Below are positions 1-8,373 of a DNA stretch of 36,162 bases, piece after piece; positions within the stretch are counted from its first letter, which is position 1; every line of letters starts with the position of its first letter. This DNA comes from Prolixibacteraceae bacterium (GTDB lineage Bacteria > Bacteroidota > Bacteroidia > Bacteroidales > Prolixibacteraceae): the NCBI GenBank assembly GCA_018648265.1, contig JABGRN010000057.1, forward strand, positions 1 to 36,162, given 5' to 3'. The translations under genes and the position numbers were made by a program. The notes under the pieces were generated by a model that worked only from the letters and a program-made list of their open reading frames with translations, was not told the origin of the DNA and ran no database searches.

Positions 1-95
1 ATTATTCATTATCTTCATTTTTTGAAAGAAATGAGTTTTTAGAGATGCCCTTAAGCTAATAATCACAACCTTTCCCATTTTATAGACTCACGATA

Positions 96-375
96 GAAAC
101 ATTTGGAAGCACAACTATAATTTCATTTTGTTTAATTTCGGTAATCTTCAAATTAAAAGAAGCGGAGTATTCTCCGAGCCCAAATCAATAATTTTGGCAA
201 CTTATATTTTATGTGGTTTTGCCAACTTTTCATCCATTGGGATTCAAATTGGCGGAATTGGCGCATTGGCTCCAAAACGACGAGTTCTTCTTTCCAAACT
301 TGGAGTTAAGGCTTTGGTTCAGGAACATTACCTACGTTAATGAGTGCTACTATTATTGGGATGATAATGGATTAA
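96..375 (+). pseudogene. Decayed 3' fragment of a NupC/CNT-family nucleoside permease
   Basis: Positions 128-318 translate to the conserved C-terminal block of concentrative nucleoside transporters: CGFANFSSIGIQIGGIGALA, then PKRR and KLGVKAL. The open frame then runs into a premature stop at 338-340. The family ending (SGTLPTLMSATIIGMIMD and a stop) continues in a different frame from about 319 to 375, so one base appears to be missing near 318. Upstream, positions 105-120 resemble the preceding conserved segment (GSTTII) in yet another frame, and the rest of the roughly 400-residue protein is absent. At least two frame breaks plus 5' truncation indicate a dead remnant, not one sequencing error. 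A non-standard short open frame (TTG start at 128) exists but I do not regard it as a gene. Family recognition is by eye and fairly secure. Confidence 0.72.
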
Positions 376-482
376 CTTTGGTATTAATTTAAACAGTTGT
401 TTTAAACCTTTTTACATTAAATAAGTCCTAGTTAGCATAGGTTTGATTTGTTTAATTAATAAAATTTATTAAATAAATCTTG

Positions 483-505
483 ATTCCCCGGTGAGGCCGG
501 GGAAT
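483..505 (+). terminator. Hairpin terminator candidate after the permease remnant
   Basis: The arms ATTCCCCGG (483-491) and CCGGGGAAT (497-505) pair perfectly over 9 bp around a 5-nt loop. It is the most GC-rich spot in an otherwise AT-rich intergenic region and lies 108 bp after the end of the permease remnant, so it may be its old terminator. No strong T-run follows on the plus strand, which lowers certainty about function. Confidence 0.5.
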
Positions 506-704
506 TGTAATTTATACACATGACGATCAATTTCTAAAATCATGTTCATTAAATTTCTAAAGTCATAATAATAATTGGGTAGAAAAGGACTCTTGAAAAA
601 TTCATAAATAGTAGAAGTAGAGTCAAGAGCGGATAAAAATTAACAATTTTAAAACAATTGAGTACCCAAAAAATTAATTTATACATTTTATTGAAAAGTT
701 ATTT

Positions 705-712
705 TAAATTTG
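705..712 (+). promoter_or_regulatory. Bacteroidota -7-like element (TAAATTTG)
   Basis: The sequence matches the TAnnTTTG -7 consensus of Bacteroidota primary-sigma promoters and precedes the DUF5916 gene. No good TTTG -33 element is present 19-21 nt upstream, so the call rests on one half-site in AT-rich DNA. Confidence 0.3.
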
Positions 713-786
713 AGAGGTTTCTTCTTAAATAATTGGGAGCATTTTATAAAATAACAACCGTGCCTTTACCAACTAATTACAATATT

Positions 787-3156
787 GTGAATCTAAAAAA
801 GGTTCAAATCTTTCTTTTACTCTTAATTGTAAATGTGTTTTTAATTACATCAAATGTTTACAGTCAAAGGGAAGTTGATCTCAGTCAATTTTCAGCTGCT
901 TATTTTGATTCGATTAGAACGTTGACCTACGATACCACCAACCAAAATTTCTCAATAAATGCTTACCGTTTAACTGAATTGGACAAGGTTGTTGTTGACG
1001 GCAAATTAAACGAAGCGGTTTGGCGAAATGCAGAGCATCGCGGCGATTTACTGGAAAAAGAACCTTACCCCTTAATTCCGATGAGTGAAGAAACTGAATT
1101 CGCCATTTTGTACGATAAAGAAAATCTTTACATCGGTGTTTGGTGTTGGGACACTGAACCGCATAGAATAGTTCAGCGACTTGCTCCCCGGGGAACTTCC
1201 GGCCCCGATCACCTCATGTTATTTTTGGATAGTTATTACGATAAAAGAACGGGTTACAAATTTATGGTTACACCAACTGGTGTGCAGGGCGATGAACTCC
1301 GTTACGACGATGTAAAACGCGATGGCAATTGGAATGGAATCTGGTATTCAGAAGGATCGGTTGATGAAAAAGGTTGGTACGCCGAAGTTAAAATTCCATT
1401 TTTCAATTTAAGATACACAAACAAAGAGTCGCAAACCTGGGGTTTTAATATTATGAGAACCATGTCGAAGGAGGCTTCACGCGGGCAATGGAAACCTCAT
1501 CTGCCCGAATGGGATAATACAACCCGAATGTCTCAGTTGGGAAAAATTGAAAACATTCAAAATATTAGCTCAGGGAGAACTTTTGAAGTTCGTCCGTATG
1601 GAACGGTTAGTTCAACGGAAACCATGAACGTGTCCCCTTTCAGGAGTTTCAACTTTGGCGGAGATATTCGTTATAGTCCAACTCCAAATATTACAGCCGA
1701 TTTTACTTTTAATCCCGATTTTGCGCAGGTAGATGCCGATGTTTTCGAAATCAACCTTACCCGATTCCCAACACGTTTTAAAGAACTTCGTCCGTTTTTT
1801 ACTGAAAGAATAAACGTTTTTAATACGCCACTGGAACTATTTTACAGCCGACGGATTGGTGCAAAAAGCGATATTCTCGGAGGTGCAAAAATGACCGGAA
1901 AGTTAAATCATGGTTTTGAAGTGGGTGTGATTGGTAATCTTACAGGAGAATCAATTTTTTCAAGTTCGTTAAAGGACATAGAAAAGGCATCATTTGGTGT
2001 TGTAAGGGTTAAAAAAGATATTTTAGGTTCCAGCAGCATTGGAATTTTAGCGGCAACAAAAGAAGAGGGTGACAATTACAACAGAATTATTGGTGTTGAC
2101 GGAAGTTTCTTATTGAATGAAAACGATATCATTGATTTCCAAATCGCATCGGGTCAAACCGAAATGGAATACAACGAGAATATGGCGTATCATCTTGCAT
2201 ACATTCGTACGGGTGATTTATGGGGAATGAATTTCAATTTAGAAAGAGTTGAACCTTCCTTCGAAATAAACAGGGTTGGTTATATCCAAAAGGAATCAGA
2301 ACGAGGTTGGAATAAGGGAGCTGGTCTTTTTCGCTTTAGCCCAAGGATAAATAAAAACAATATTCGTCGGATAATTACAAACTTTGAATACGATTTTAGC
2401 AAGGATTTATTTACATCGCGCTACATAAACCGTTGGCTTGAAATTTTTCCCGATTTTATTCCGGATGAATCTTTTGGGACAGTGGCTGAGAATAATAACG
2501 GTGATCGGGAAATTAGCGATGGAATTAGGGATGCTAACAATTTTTATACCGGTGGAAATGTAACAATAGATATGATAAATGAGATGTCGGTTTCCGCGGA
2601 ATTTAATTACTTTTCTGCTACGGAGTTAACTGGTAATTACAAAGGGAGTCAGGTTAATGCGAATTATTCAACTCGCTCTATTAGCAAAGGAGCTCAGTTT
2701 GCGGGAATATTCTCGGCAGCAAGTGGAACTTTTTATAATTTAAACCAAAAATATGTGGGCTCTCAAAGAAGCATTTCTTTGGATGGACAAGGAAACTTGC
2801 GTCATAATTTTTTAACCACACTACAAGGAGATTTTACAAAAACATACAATCCGGAAAGTAAAAATGATGGCCAGTATTTTAAGTTATCGTCCAATTCAAC
2901 CTGGATGTTTAACAAAGATTTTTACATCCGTTTGCACGCCCAGGGAATTTTTGGCTCAACATTTTATAATCAAAAAGAAACGTATAACGATTATCTGCTT
3001 AGTCTACTTCTCAGCTGGGAATATCGCCCGGGAAGTTTTCTTTATTTGGCATACAACGAAAGTCGTTTCGACACTACCAGCCCTGCTAATAGAAGTCGTT
3101 TTGATTTAAATAACCGCACCCTGATTTTTAAAATTTCCTATTTCTTTAGTGTCTAA
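787..3156 (+). CDS. DUF5916 family protein with CBM9-like domain, probable outer-membrane beta-barrel
   Basis: The N-terminus has a signal peptide with a long hydrophobic core ending near VYSQ. Next comes a domain of about 200 residues resembling the family-9 carbohydrate-binding fold (DGKLNEAVWRNA, then YDKENLYIGVWCWD and GWYAEVKIPF). The remainder, beginning around RSFNFGGDIRYSP, has the DUF5916 features: FNPDFAQVDAD and RPFFTER motifs, alternating hydrophobic strands and a C-terminal strand rich in aromatic residues. It is therefore likely exported and anchored in the outer membrane. The substrate is unknown; the CBM9-like module only hints at glycan contact. No ATG start is available. I prefer the GTG at 787 because it directly precedes the signal peptide (about 789 residues). 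A TTG at 733 would add 18 residues. The gene is monocistronic, with a hairpin downstream at 3293-3324. Confidence 0.85.
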   Translation: MNLKKVQIFLLLLIVNVFLITSNVYSQREVDLSQFSAAYFDSIRTLTYDTTNQNFSINAYRLTELDKVVVDGKLNEAVWRNAEHRGDLLEKEPYPLIPMSEETEFAILYDKENLYIGVWCWDTEPHRIVQRLAPRGTSGPDHLMLFLDSYYDKRTGYKFMVTPTGVQGDELRYDDVKRDGNWNGIWYSEGSVDEKGWYAEVKIPFFNLRYTNKESQTWGFNIMRTMSKEASRGQWKPHLPEWDNTTRMSQLGKIENIQNISSGRTFEVRPYGTVSSTETMNVSPFRSFNFGGDIRYSPTPNITADFTFNPDFAQVDADVFEINLTRFPTRFKELRPFFTERINVFNTPLELFYSRRIGAKSDILGGAKMTGKLNHGFEVGVIGNLTGESIFSSSLKDIEKASFGVVRVKKDILGSSSIGILAATKEEGDNYNRIIGVDGSFLLNENDIIDFQIASGQTEMEYNENMAYHLAYIRTGDLWGMNFNLERVEPSFEINRVGYIQKESERGWNKGAGLFRFSPRINKNNIRRIITNFEYDFSKDLFTSRYINRWLEIFPDFIPDESFGTVAENNNGDREISDGIRDANNFYTGGNVTIDMINEMSVSAEFNYFSATELTGNYKGSQVNANYSTRSISKGAQFAGIFSAASGTFYNLNQKYVGSQRSISLDGQGNLRHNFLTTLQGDFTKTYNPESKNDGQYFKLSSNSTWMFNKDFYIRLHAQGIFGSTFYNQKETYNDYLLSLLLSWEYRPGSFLYLAYNESRFDTTSPANRSRFDLNNRTLIFKISYFFSV

Positions 3157-3206
3157 TTGATTAAAAACCTTATAGCTTTATTAAATCCTCAACTTATTTT
3201 TTATAT

Positions 3207-3360
3207 ACTGAAAGCTGAGACTGAGACTGCCAACTTTATTCTTTTCACCAATCTGAAGACTGCGACTGATAACTTTCTACTACCTTAAAATATTCACCGG
3301 GTGAACTAAAAGTCACCCGGTGAAAAAAACTGAAAACTGAGACTGCGACCGCCAACTTTA
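3207..3360. repeat. Three degenerate copies of a ~31-bp intergenic repeat
   Basis: Copies at about 3207-3238, 3251-3281 and 3329-3360 share the pattern CTGA(A)-GACTG(A/C)GAC-(T/C)G-(C/T)CAACTTT. All are in the same orientation, and the last runs into a tail of AACTTTCTACTTTAAACTTT just before the valS -7 element. A perfect hairpin (3293-3324) separates the second and third copies. Spacing is irregular and copies differ, so this is not a CRISPR array. I have an impression of similar ACTGCCAACT-type strings in intergenic regions of other Bacteroidota genomes, but cannot confirm this here. Confidence 0.6.
3293..3324. terminator. Perfect 12-bp hairpin between DUF5916 gene and valS
   Basis: TTCACCGGGTGA (3293-3304) pairs perfectly with TCACCCGGTGAA (3313-3324) across an 8-nt loop. 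Each arm is itself almost palindromic, so alternative foldings are possible. On the plus strand it is followed by A residues, not T residues, so it is an untypical terminator. Its position after the DUF5916 gene and before the valS promoter fits termination or transcript 3'-end stabilisation. Confidence 0.55.
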
Positions 3361-3363
3361 AAC

Positions 3364-3394
3364 TTTCTACTTTAAACTTTTCCTCGTACATTTG
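3364..3394 (+). promoter_or_regulatory. Probable valS promoter
   Basis: The -7 element TACATTTG (3387-3394) is a perfect TAnnTTTG match. A TTTC at 3364-3367 lies 19 nt upstream and fits the TTTG -33 consensus at three of four bases. Transcription would start near 3401, leaving a leader of about 20 nt before the ATG at 3422. The -33 region falls in the tail of the intergenic repeat. Confidence 0.55.
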
Positions 3395-3421
3395 CACCTC
3401 AAAATTTTGATTAGTAGAAAC

Positions 3422-6049
3422 ATGGAAATTCCGAGCAAATATAACCCGACCGAAGTTGAAGATAAGTGGTATAAATACTGGATAGACAATAAATATTTCC
3501 ACTCCACACCCGATGAGCGCGAACCTTACACAATTGTAATTCCGCCACCAAATGTAACCGGAGTGTTACACATGGGTCACATGCTAAATAATACCATTCA
3601 GGATATTTTGGTACGCCGCGCCCGGATGACCGGAAAAAATGCTTGCTGGGTTCCTGGCACTGACCACGCTTCAATTGCAACAGAGGCAAAAGTGGTAAAT
3701 AAACTGAACGCTGAAGGAGTTGACAAATACGATTTATCGCGCAACGAATTTCTAAAACATGCCTGGGACTGGACAGACAAACACGGGGGAATAATTCTGG
3801 AGCAGTTGAAAAAACTGGGTGCTTCCTGCGACTGGGATCGTACCGCATTTACAATGGACGAAGTACGAAGCCAATCAGTAATTAAAGTTTTTGTTGACCT
3901 GTTTAACAAAGGATTAGTTTACCGCGGAGTTCGGATGGTAAACTGGGATCCTTCTGCAAAAACTGCGTTATCAGATGAAGAGGTGATTTACAAAGAAGTT
4001 CAATCGAAACTCTATTATTTAAAATATAAAATAGAAGGCGAAAGTGAATTTGTAACCATTGCAACCACTCGACCGGAAACGATTTTGGGCGATACTGCTG
4101 TTTGTATAAATCCTGCCGACGAACGGTTTTCGCATTTAAAAGGGAAACGTGTTTTGGTGCCACTAATTAATCGTTCCATTCCAATTATTGAAGACGATTA
4201 TGTGGATATGGAATTTGGAACCGGCTGCCTGAAAATTACGCCGGCTCATGATATTAACGATTACGAAATTGGGATGCGTCATAATTTGGCAAGCATCGAT
4301 ATTTTTAACGACGACGGAACTTTAAGCGAAAAAGCAGAAATTTATATTGGAGAAGACCGTTTTGTAACACGCGATAAAATTGTTCCGGAATTGGAGAAAG
4401 CAAGCAACCTTGCAAAAATTGAAAATTACGTAAATAAAGTAGGTTTTTCTGAACGCACCGATATAATTATTGAACCAAAACTTTCGGCGCAGTGGTTTTT
4501 GAAAATGGAAGAATTGGTGAAACCCGCATTGGAAAATGTAATGAATGATAACATTCAGTTTTATCCGCCAAAATTCAAAAACATTTACCGCCACTGGATG
4601 GGCAACATCAAAGACTGGTGTATTAGTCGTCAATTATGGTGGGGACACCAAATACCGGTTTACTATTTGCCGGACGGAACTTTTGTTTCAGCGGAAACAA
4701 TTGAGAAAGCATTGGAATTGGCAAAAGAAAAATCGGGAAATACTGATTTAACTGTTGCCGATTTAATGCAGGATGAAGATGCTCTGGACACCTGGTTTTC
4801 AAGTTGGTTGTGGCCCATTTCGGTTTTCGATGGAGTTAACAATCCCGGAAATGATGAGATAAATTATTATTATCCATCTTCTGATTTGGTAACTGCACCT
4901 GATATTATATTCTTTTGGGTGGCACGAATGATTATTTCGGGTTATGAGTACCGCGATGAATTTCCCTTTAAAAATGTATATTTTACAGGAATGGTGCGCG
5001 ACGAGCAGCGACGAAAAATGTCGAAGTCGCTTGGTAATTCGCCAGACCCACTTGAATTAATTTCGAAATACGGTGCCGACGGTGTTCGGGTTGGAATGTT
5101 GCTTTGCTCGCCTGCCGGTGGAGATTTACTTTACGACGATGGAATGCCACAACAAGGTGCAGGTTTTTCAACCAAAATATGGAACGCTTTCCGACTAGTG
5201 AAAAACTGGGAGGTTTCTGCTGAAATTGAACAACCTGAACATTCAAAATTAGCGATTGAATGGTTCCAAAATAAATTAAGTGAAGTTGTTGAAACTTTGG
5301 ATTCACAGTTTGAACAATTCCGTATTTCGGAAGCGTTGATGACAGTTTATACAACGGTGCGCGATGAGTTTTCGGGATGGTTGCTGGAAATGGTAAAACC
5401 ACCATACCAAAAACCAATCGATGCAAAAACATACAACGACGTGGTTGACTTGTTCGACCAAATGTTGAGATTGATGCATCCTTTTATGCCATTTATAACC
5501 GAAGAAATCTGGCAATTGCTTTCAGAAAGAAAAGAAGGCGAAAGTATTATGATTAGCCAACTTCCCAAACTTGAAAAATACGATACAGAACTACTTGCAA
5601 CTTTCGAAGATGTAAAAGAGGCAATTTCTGGAATTCGTAAAATCAGAAAAGAAAAAAACATTGCTTTTAAAGATGCAATTGAATTGGCAGCTCAAAAAGG
5701 CGATAAAGGTTTTGATACTAATTTCAACAGTATTTTAATAAAATTAGGAAATCTTTCAGCATTAAATTTAGTGGAAGAAGAGGTAAAAGGTGCGGCATCA
5801 TTCCGTGTGAAGTCCTCTAATTTTTACATTCCTTTAGATGGTTTTATTGATGTTGAAGAGGAGCTAAAAAAGCTGGAAGAGGAACTGAAATACACCAAAG
5901 GATTTTTGATTTCGGTAATGAAAAAGTTGGGTAACGAACGTTTTGTAAACAATGCACCCGATGCTGTGGTTGCCAAAGAAAAAGCAAAGCAAGCGGATGC
6001 CGAAGCCAAAATAAAAGTGTTGGAAGAACGGATTGCCACGATGAAGTAA
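3422..6049 (+). CDS. valS: Valine--tRNA ligase
   Basis: This class I aminoacyl-tRNA synthetase charges tRNA-Val in the cytoplasm and edits misactivated threonine. The HIGH signature appears as HMGH at residues 50-53 after PPPNVTGVL. The KMSKS loop is intact at residues 532-536. [10 protein letters not shown] and [10 protein letters not shown] mark the editing (CP1) domain, and WFSSWLWP is typical of ValRS. The last ~65 residues form the Lys/Glu-rich coiled coil that ValRS uses to clamp tRNA. The length of 875 residues is normal. The ATG at 3422 is chosen over an in-frame TTG 30 bp upstream because MEIPSKYNP aligns with family N-termini and the TTG overlaps the -7 promoter element. A 17-bp hairpin follows the stop codon by 1 bp. 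Confidence 0.97.
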   Translation: MEIPSKYNPTEVEDKWYKYWIDNKYFHSTPDEREPYTIVIPPPNVTGVLHMGHMLNNTIQDILVRRARMTGKNACWVPGTDHASIATEAKVVNKLNAEGVDKYDLSRNEFLKHAWDWTDKHGGIILEQLKKLGASCDWDRTAFTMDEVRSQSVIKVFVDLFNKGLVYRGVRMVNWDPSAKTALSDEEVIYKEVQSKLYYLKYKIEGESEFVTIATTRPETILGDTAVCINPADERFSHLKGKRVLVPLINRSIPIIEDDYVDMEFGTGCLKITPAHDINDYEIGMRHNLASIDIFNDDGTLSEKAEIYIGEDRFVTRDKIVPELEKASNLAKIENYVNKVGFSERTDIIIEPKLSAQWFLKMEELVKPALENVMNDNIQFYPPKFKNIYRHWMGNIKDWCISRQLWWGHQIPVYYLPDGTFVSAETIEKALELAKEKSGNTDLTVADLMQDEDALDTWFSSWLWPISVFDGVNNPGNDEINYYYPSSDLVTAPDIIFFWVARMIISGYEYRDEFPFKNVYFTGMVRDEQRRKMSKSLGNSPDPLELISKYGADGVRVGMLLCSPAGGDLLYDDGMPQQGAGFSTKIWNAFRLVKNWEVSAEIEQPEHSKLAIEWFQNKLSEVVETLDSQFEQFRISEALMTVYTTVRDEFSGWLLEMVKPPYQKPIDAKTYNDVVDLFDQMLRLMHPFMPFITEEIWQLLSERKEGESIMISQLPKLEKYDTELLATFEDVKEAISGIRKIRKEKNIAFKDAIELAAQKGDKGFDTNFNSILIKLGNLSALNLVEEEVKGAASFRVKSSNFYIPLDGFIDVEEELKKLEEELKYTKGFLISVMKKLGNERFVNNAPDAVVAKEKAKQADAEAKIKVLEERIATMK

Positions 6050-6050
6050 T

Positions 6051-6087
6051 TTATTCACAGGGAGACTCAGAGTCTCCCTGTGAATAA
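6051..6087 (+). terminator. 17-bp perfect hairpin directly after valS
   Basis: TTATTCACAGGGAGACT (6051-6067) and its exact complement (6071-6087) flank a 3-nt CAG loop, starting one base after the valS stop codon. The lower stem is AT-rich, so the right arm ends GAATAA without a long T-run. This is a strong terminator or 3'-end stabiliser for valS. Confidence 0.75.
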
Positions 6088-6164
6088 AACCAACCAGCAC
6101 CTTAAATCTTGTTAAAAGTTCAGTTAAAATATGTTATCTTTCCTGTAATACAAATGAAATAAAA

Positions 6165-6172
6165 TATTTTTG
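6165..6172 (+). promoter_or_regulatory. -7 element (TATTTTTG) for the following regulatory-domain protein
   Basis: A perfect TAnnTTTG match places the transcription start near 6179, some 12 nt before the ATG at 6191. It overlaps an in-frame TTG at 6170, which argues against that TTG as the start codon. No clear -33 element is seen. Confidence 0.4.
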
Positions 6173-6190
6173 AGTCACATTTTACCGTTT

Positions 6191-6949
6191 ATGAAAAACG
6201 TAAAGAATATTGTATTTCTTCTTTTTTTGATTTTAACCCTGCACGGTTTTTCTCAGGATGACTTACCTATTGTTGACCCGATGCTTATCCAGTTACAAGC
6301 TAAAATAATAAGTGCTGACGACAGTTCTGGTGTTCCGTACGCAAATATTATAAATCACCGCACGCATAGCGGAACAATTACAAATGCTCAGGGTTATTTT
6401 TCGCTCGAAATGCTAAACATTGACAGCCTGGTTGTTTCATCTGTTGGTTACCAAAAAAGTGTAATTAAAATTCCTTACAATTATTCGGGGCACGATGTAC
6501 TTATTTTTATTTTGCGGCCGGTAAATTATGCCCTGGGCGAAGTGCAGGTAAAAGGTGACAAACAAGAAGTTGACCTTGGTTTCGAAACTGGCAAACCTGT
6601 TGATATTGCCCCCGAACTACGTGGAGATGCTTTTAACGAAGCACCACCGATTTTAGCTGCATTCTTTAATCCAATTTCATACTGGCAATATTATTTAAGC
6701 CAAAAGGAAATACGAAAAAGAAAAGTTCGCCAGGCAATGGCCCTGGAACGCAACTGGGAAATGCACTCGAAAAATTACAACAAAGACATGGTAATTTTAT
6801 TAACCGGATTAAACGAAATGCAGGCAGATACATTTATGATTTGGTTTAACAGTCATAATGTTCTGCCTTATACAGCAACCGAATACCAGGTTCGGGAATC
6901 TATTATCGATTATTTTGAAGTTTACAAAGAAGACCGAAATATGAACTGA
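6191..6949 (+). CDS. Secreted carboxypeptidase-like regulatory domain protein
   Basis: A signal peptide of about 20 residues (MKNVKNIVFLLF to GFSQ) is followed by a carboxypeptidase-like regulatory fold at residues ~35-110, recognisable by SGVPYANI, TNAQGYFSL and SVGYQKS. This fold is normally the N-terminal plug-adjacent domain of SusC-type receptors, but here no TonB-dependent barrel follows: the protein is only 252 residues. The second half contains a basic stretch (KEIRKRKVRQ) and a helical C-terminus. I cannot assign a function; it probably acts in the periplasm or cell envelope. Its stop lies 3 bp from the stop of the convergent DUF1080 gene. The ATG at 6191 is chosen because it begins the signal peptide. 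Confidence 0.75.
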   Translation: MKNVKNIVFLLFLILTLHGFSQDDLPIVDPMLIQLQAKIISADDSSGVPYANIINHRTHSGTITNAQGYFSLEMLNIDSLVVSSVGYQKSVIKIPYNYSGHDVLIFILRPVNYALGEVQVKGDKQEVDLGFETGKPVDIAPELRGDAFNEAPPILAAFFNPISYWQYYLSQKEIRKRKVRQAMALERNWEMHSKNYNKDMVILLTGLNEMQADTFMIWFNSHNVLPYTATEYQVRESIIDYFEVYKEDRNMN

Positions 6950-6952
6950 AAA

Positions 6953-7558
6953 TTAATCCAACTCCTGAACTTTTAAATTCCGCCATTTTACTTTTATACC
7001 TCCGCCGGAATGAATTTGTAAAGCAATTGAACCCTTGCCTTCAGCAATTTTTTCATCTTCAATATCAACCATTTGTACACCATTTAACCAGGTTGTTGCA
7101 CGACCATCAACTACCCTTATTTTCATTTTATTCCACTCGCCCATTTTCAGGATGTTTTCTTTTTCATCCTCGATCTGAACCAACCAGCCCCTTCCGTACG
7201 ATTCGTAAATTCCGCCTGTATCGTGGTTTGGTGGTGCCACTTCTACCTGCCAGCCGCTTACTTTAGTACCTTCGAAAGTAGAGCGAAAAAACACACCACT
7301 ATTTCCGTTAGCCTCTTGTAAAAACTCAAGTTCCAGCTCAAAATTATAATAGCTTTTTTCAGTTGAAAGGTAACCGTACTCTGCGTCAGGACCACTCTCG
7401 CAAACCAGCAAACCATCTTCTACATACCACTTTTCGGTGCCATGAATTATCCAGCCGTCGAGATTTTTACCAGTAAAGATCCATTTACTATCTTTATTTC
7501 CTGCGAAAGTTGTGAGGGTAAATACTCCAACAATAAAAATCAGCATTAATTTTTTCAT
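6953..7558 (-). CDS. DUF1080 (3-keto-disaccharide hydrolase-like) domain protein
   Basis: A signal peptide (MKKLMLIFIVGVFTLTTFA) precedes a single DUF1080 domain that fills the rest of the 201-residue protein. Recognised blocks are FTGKNLDGW, VEDGLLVCE, GYLSTEKSYYNFELELEF, NSGVFFRS, GWQVEV, GEWNKMKIRV and GSIALQIHSGGG. The fold is a concanavalin-type beta-jellyroll; some members cleave 3-keto-glycosides, many are uncharacterised. It is likely periplasmic or a surface protein acting on a sugar derivative. It is a stand-alone domain with no sugar dehydrogenase or transporter gene nearby, so the substrate cannot be inferred. It lies 48 bp downstream of the coiled-coil lipoprotein gene and may share its transcript. 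Confidence 0.87.
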   Translation of the reverse strand: MKKLMLIFIVGVFTLTTFAGNKDSKWIFTGKNLDGWIIHGTEKWYVEDGLLVCESGPDAEYGYLSTEKSYYNFELELEFLQEANGNSGVFFRSTFEGTKVSGWQVEVAPPNHDTGGIYESYGRGWLVQIEDEKENILKMGEWNKMKIRVVDGRATTWLNGVQMVDIEDEKIAEGKGSIALQIHSGGGIKVKWRNLKVQELD

Positions 7559-7606
7559 TTCAATTTAGTTTAATGGTTATTCAATATGAATGATATATAA
7601 TTCCAC

Positions 7607-8266
7607 CTAATTATTCCCAATTTCTTTTTTAAGGAGATTTACGTTATTTTGCAACCTGTTAATTGTTGCATCTTTTTCTTTTAATTGAGCATTAAGTTTA
7701 TCTGTTTCCGATTTTACCAAAGCTAATTCATTCTGTAATCCTATCAGTTTTTCATCGCCCGCTATTTTCCCCGCTTCAACCAATTTCACTTTATCCTCAA
7801 GCAATTTTAAATCGAAATTCTTTTGATCGACCACCGACGATTTTTGTTGAACCTCATTTTCTAACCGGCCAACTTTTGTTTCCAGCGAGTTTATTGTTTT
7901 GTCTTTGCCTGCTAAAACATTGGTTAACCTTTGTTTTTCGAAATCGAGTGTAAAACTGGTTTCCTGCAACGACTCCGATTGTTGATTCATGTTTTCGGCA
8001 AGAACAAAAAATTCTTTATTCAACGAATCAATGTATTGATCTTTTATGGCGTTGCTTTCTAACAGCTCATTTTTCATTTCCTCAAAATCGACAATTAAAG
8101 CTTCAATTCGTTTAGCTTTTGCATTATTTTCTTCATTTAGCTGCCGCGTCAATTCCTCGGCTTTTAAACGCCCGGTCTGCATTTCCAAAAATTTCTTTTT
8201 CGAAACGCACGAAGTAAAAATAAGTGAAACTGCTACTATTGAAACTAATAAATGACTGCGAACCAT
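7607..8266 (-). CDS. Coiled-coil lipoprotein, OmpA-less
   Basis: The start at 8266 gives a classical lipoprotein signal with lipobox IFTSC and the modified cysteine at residue 20. The following CVSKKKF stretch resembles the N-terminus of Bacteroidota OmpA/Pal-type lipoproteins. Almost all of the mature ~200 residues is predicted heptad coiled coil (repeated Leu/Ile with Glu, Lys, Gln, Asn), and there is no C-terminal OmpA peptidoglycan-binding domain. An in-frame ATG 24 bp upstream would add residues before the signal and is less likely. A structural or spacer role in the periplasm is possible; no specific function can be assigned. The gene is divergent from the 8374 gene across 107 bp. Confidence 0.72.
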   Translation of the reverse strand: MVRSHLLVSIVAVSLIFTSCVSKKKFLEMQTGRLKAEELTRQLNEENNAKAKRIEALIVDFEEMKNELLESNAIKDQYIDSLNKEFFVLAENMNQQSESLQETSFTLDFEKQRLTNVLAGKDKTINSLETKVGRLENEVQQKSSVVDQKNFDLKLLEDKVKLVEAGKIAGDEKLIGLQNELALVKSETDKLNAQLKEKDATINRLQNNVNLLKKEIGNN

Positions 8267-8287
8267 AATTTCATTTTTAGAATTTAA

Positions 8288-8295
8288 CAAAGATA
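8288..8295 (-). promoter_or_regulatory. -7 element (TATCTTTG on the minus strand) for the lipoprotein gene
   Basis: The minus-strand sequence matches TAnnTTTG exactly and ends 21 nt before the lipoprotein start codon at 8266, a spacing usual for Bacteroidota. No TTTG-like -33 element was found at 19-21 nt. Confidence 0.4.
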
Positions 8296-8373
8296 AAAAA
8301 TAATAATCCGCTATAATAACGTTATTTAAATGGTAATGGTATTAATTCGTACTTTTAATTAAAACAGTAAATA

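Larger units (their letters stand above)
376..786. other. Gene-poor stretch with hairpins and nested inverted repeats
   Basis: I find no convincing coding frame here. It holds a GC-rich hairpin at 483-505 and two nested inverted repeats: TTGGGTA (575-581) with TACCCAA (663-669), and inside it CTCTTGA (590-596) with TCAAGAG (623-629). A -7-like element lies at 705-712. The rest is AT-rich sequence with no recognisable RNA gene. It could be the debris of the lost permease gene region or a leader of the downstream gene. Confidence 0.5.

Noticed and set aside
128-340. 70-residue open frame as a small gene
   Set aside because: It uses a TTG start, lacks the rest of the transporter, and the family C-terminus continues in another frame after the stop; it is part of a pseudogene.
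3207-3360. The intergenic repeats as a CRISPR array
   Set aside because: Only three diverged copies, unequal spacing, no constant-length spacers and no cas genes.
3411-3848. 145-residue minus-strand open frame inside valS
   Set aside because: Entirely inside the valS coding frame, no signature, and the plus-strand HMGH motif lies in the same region.
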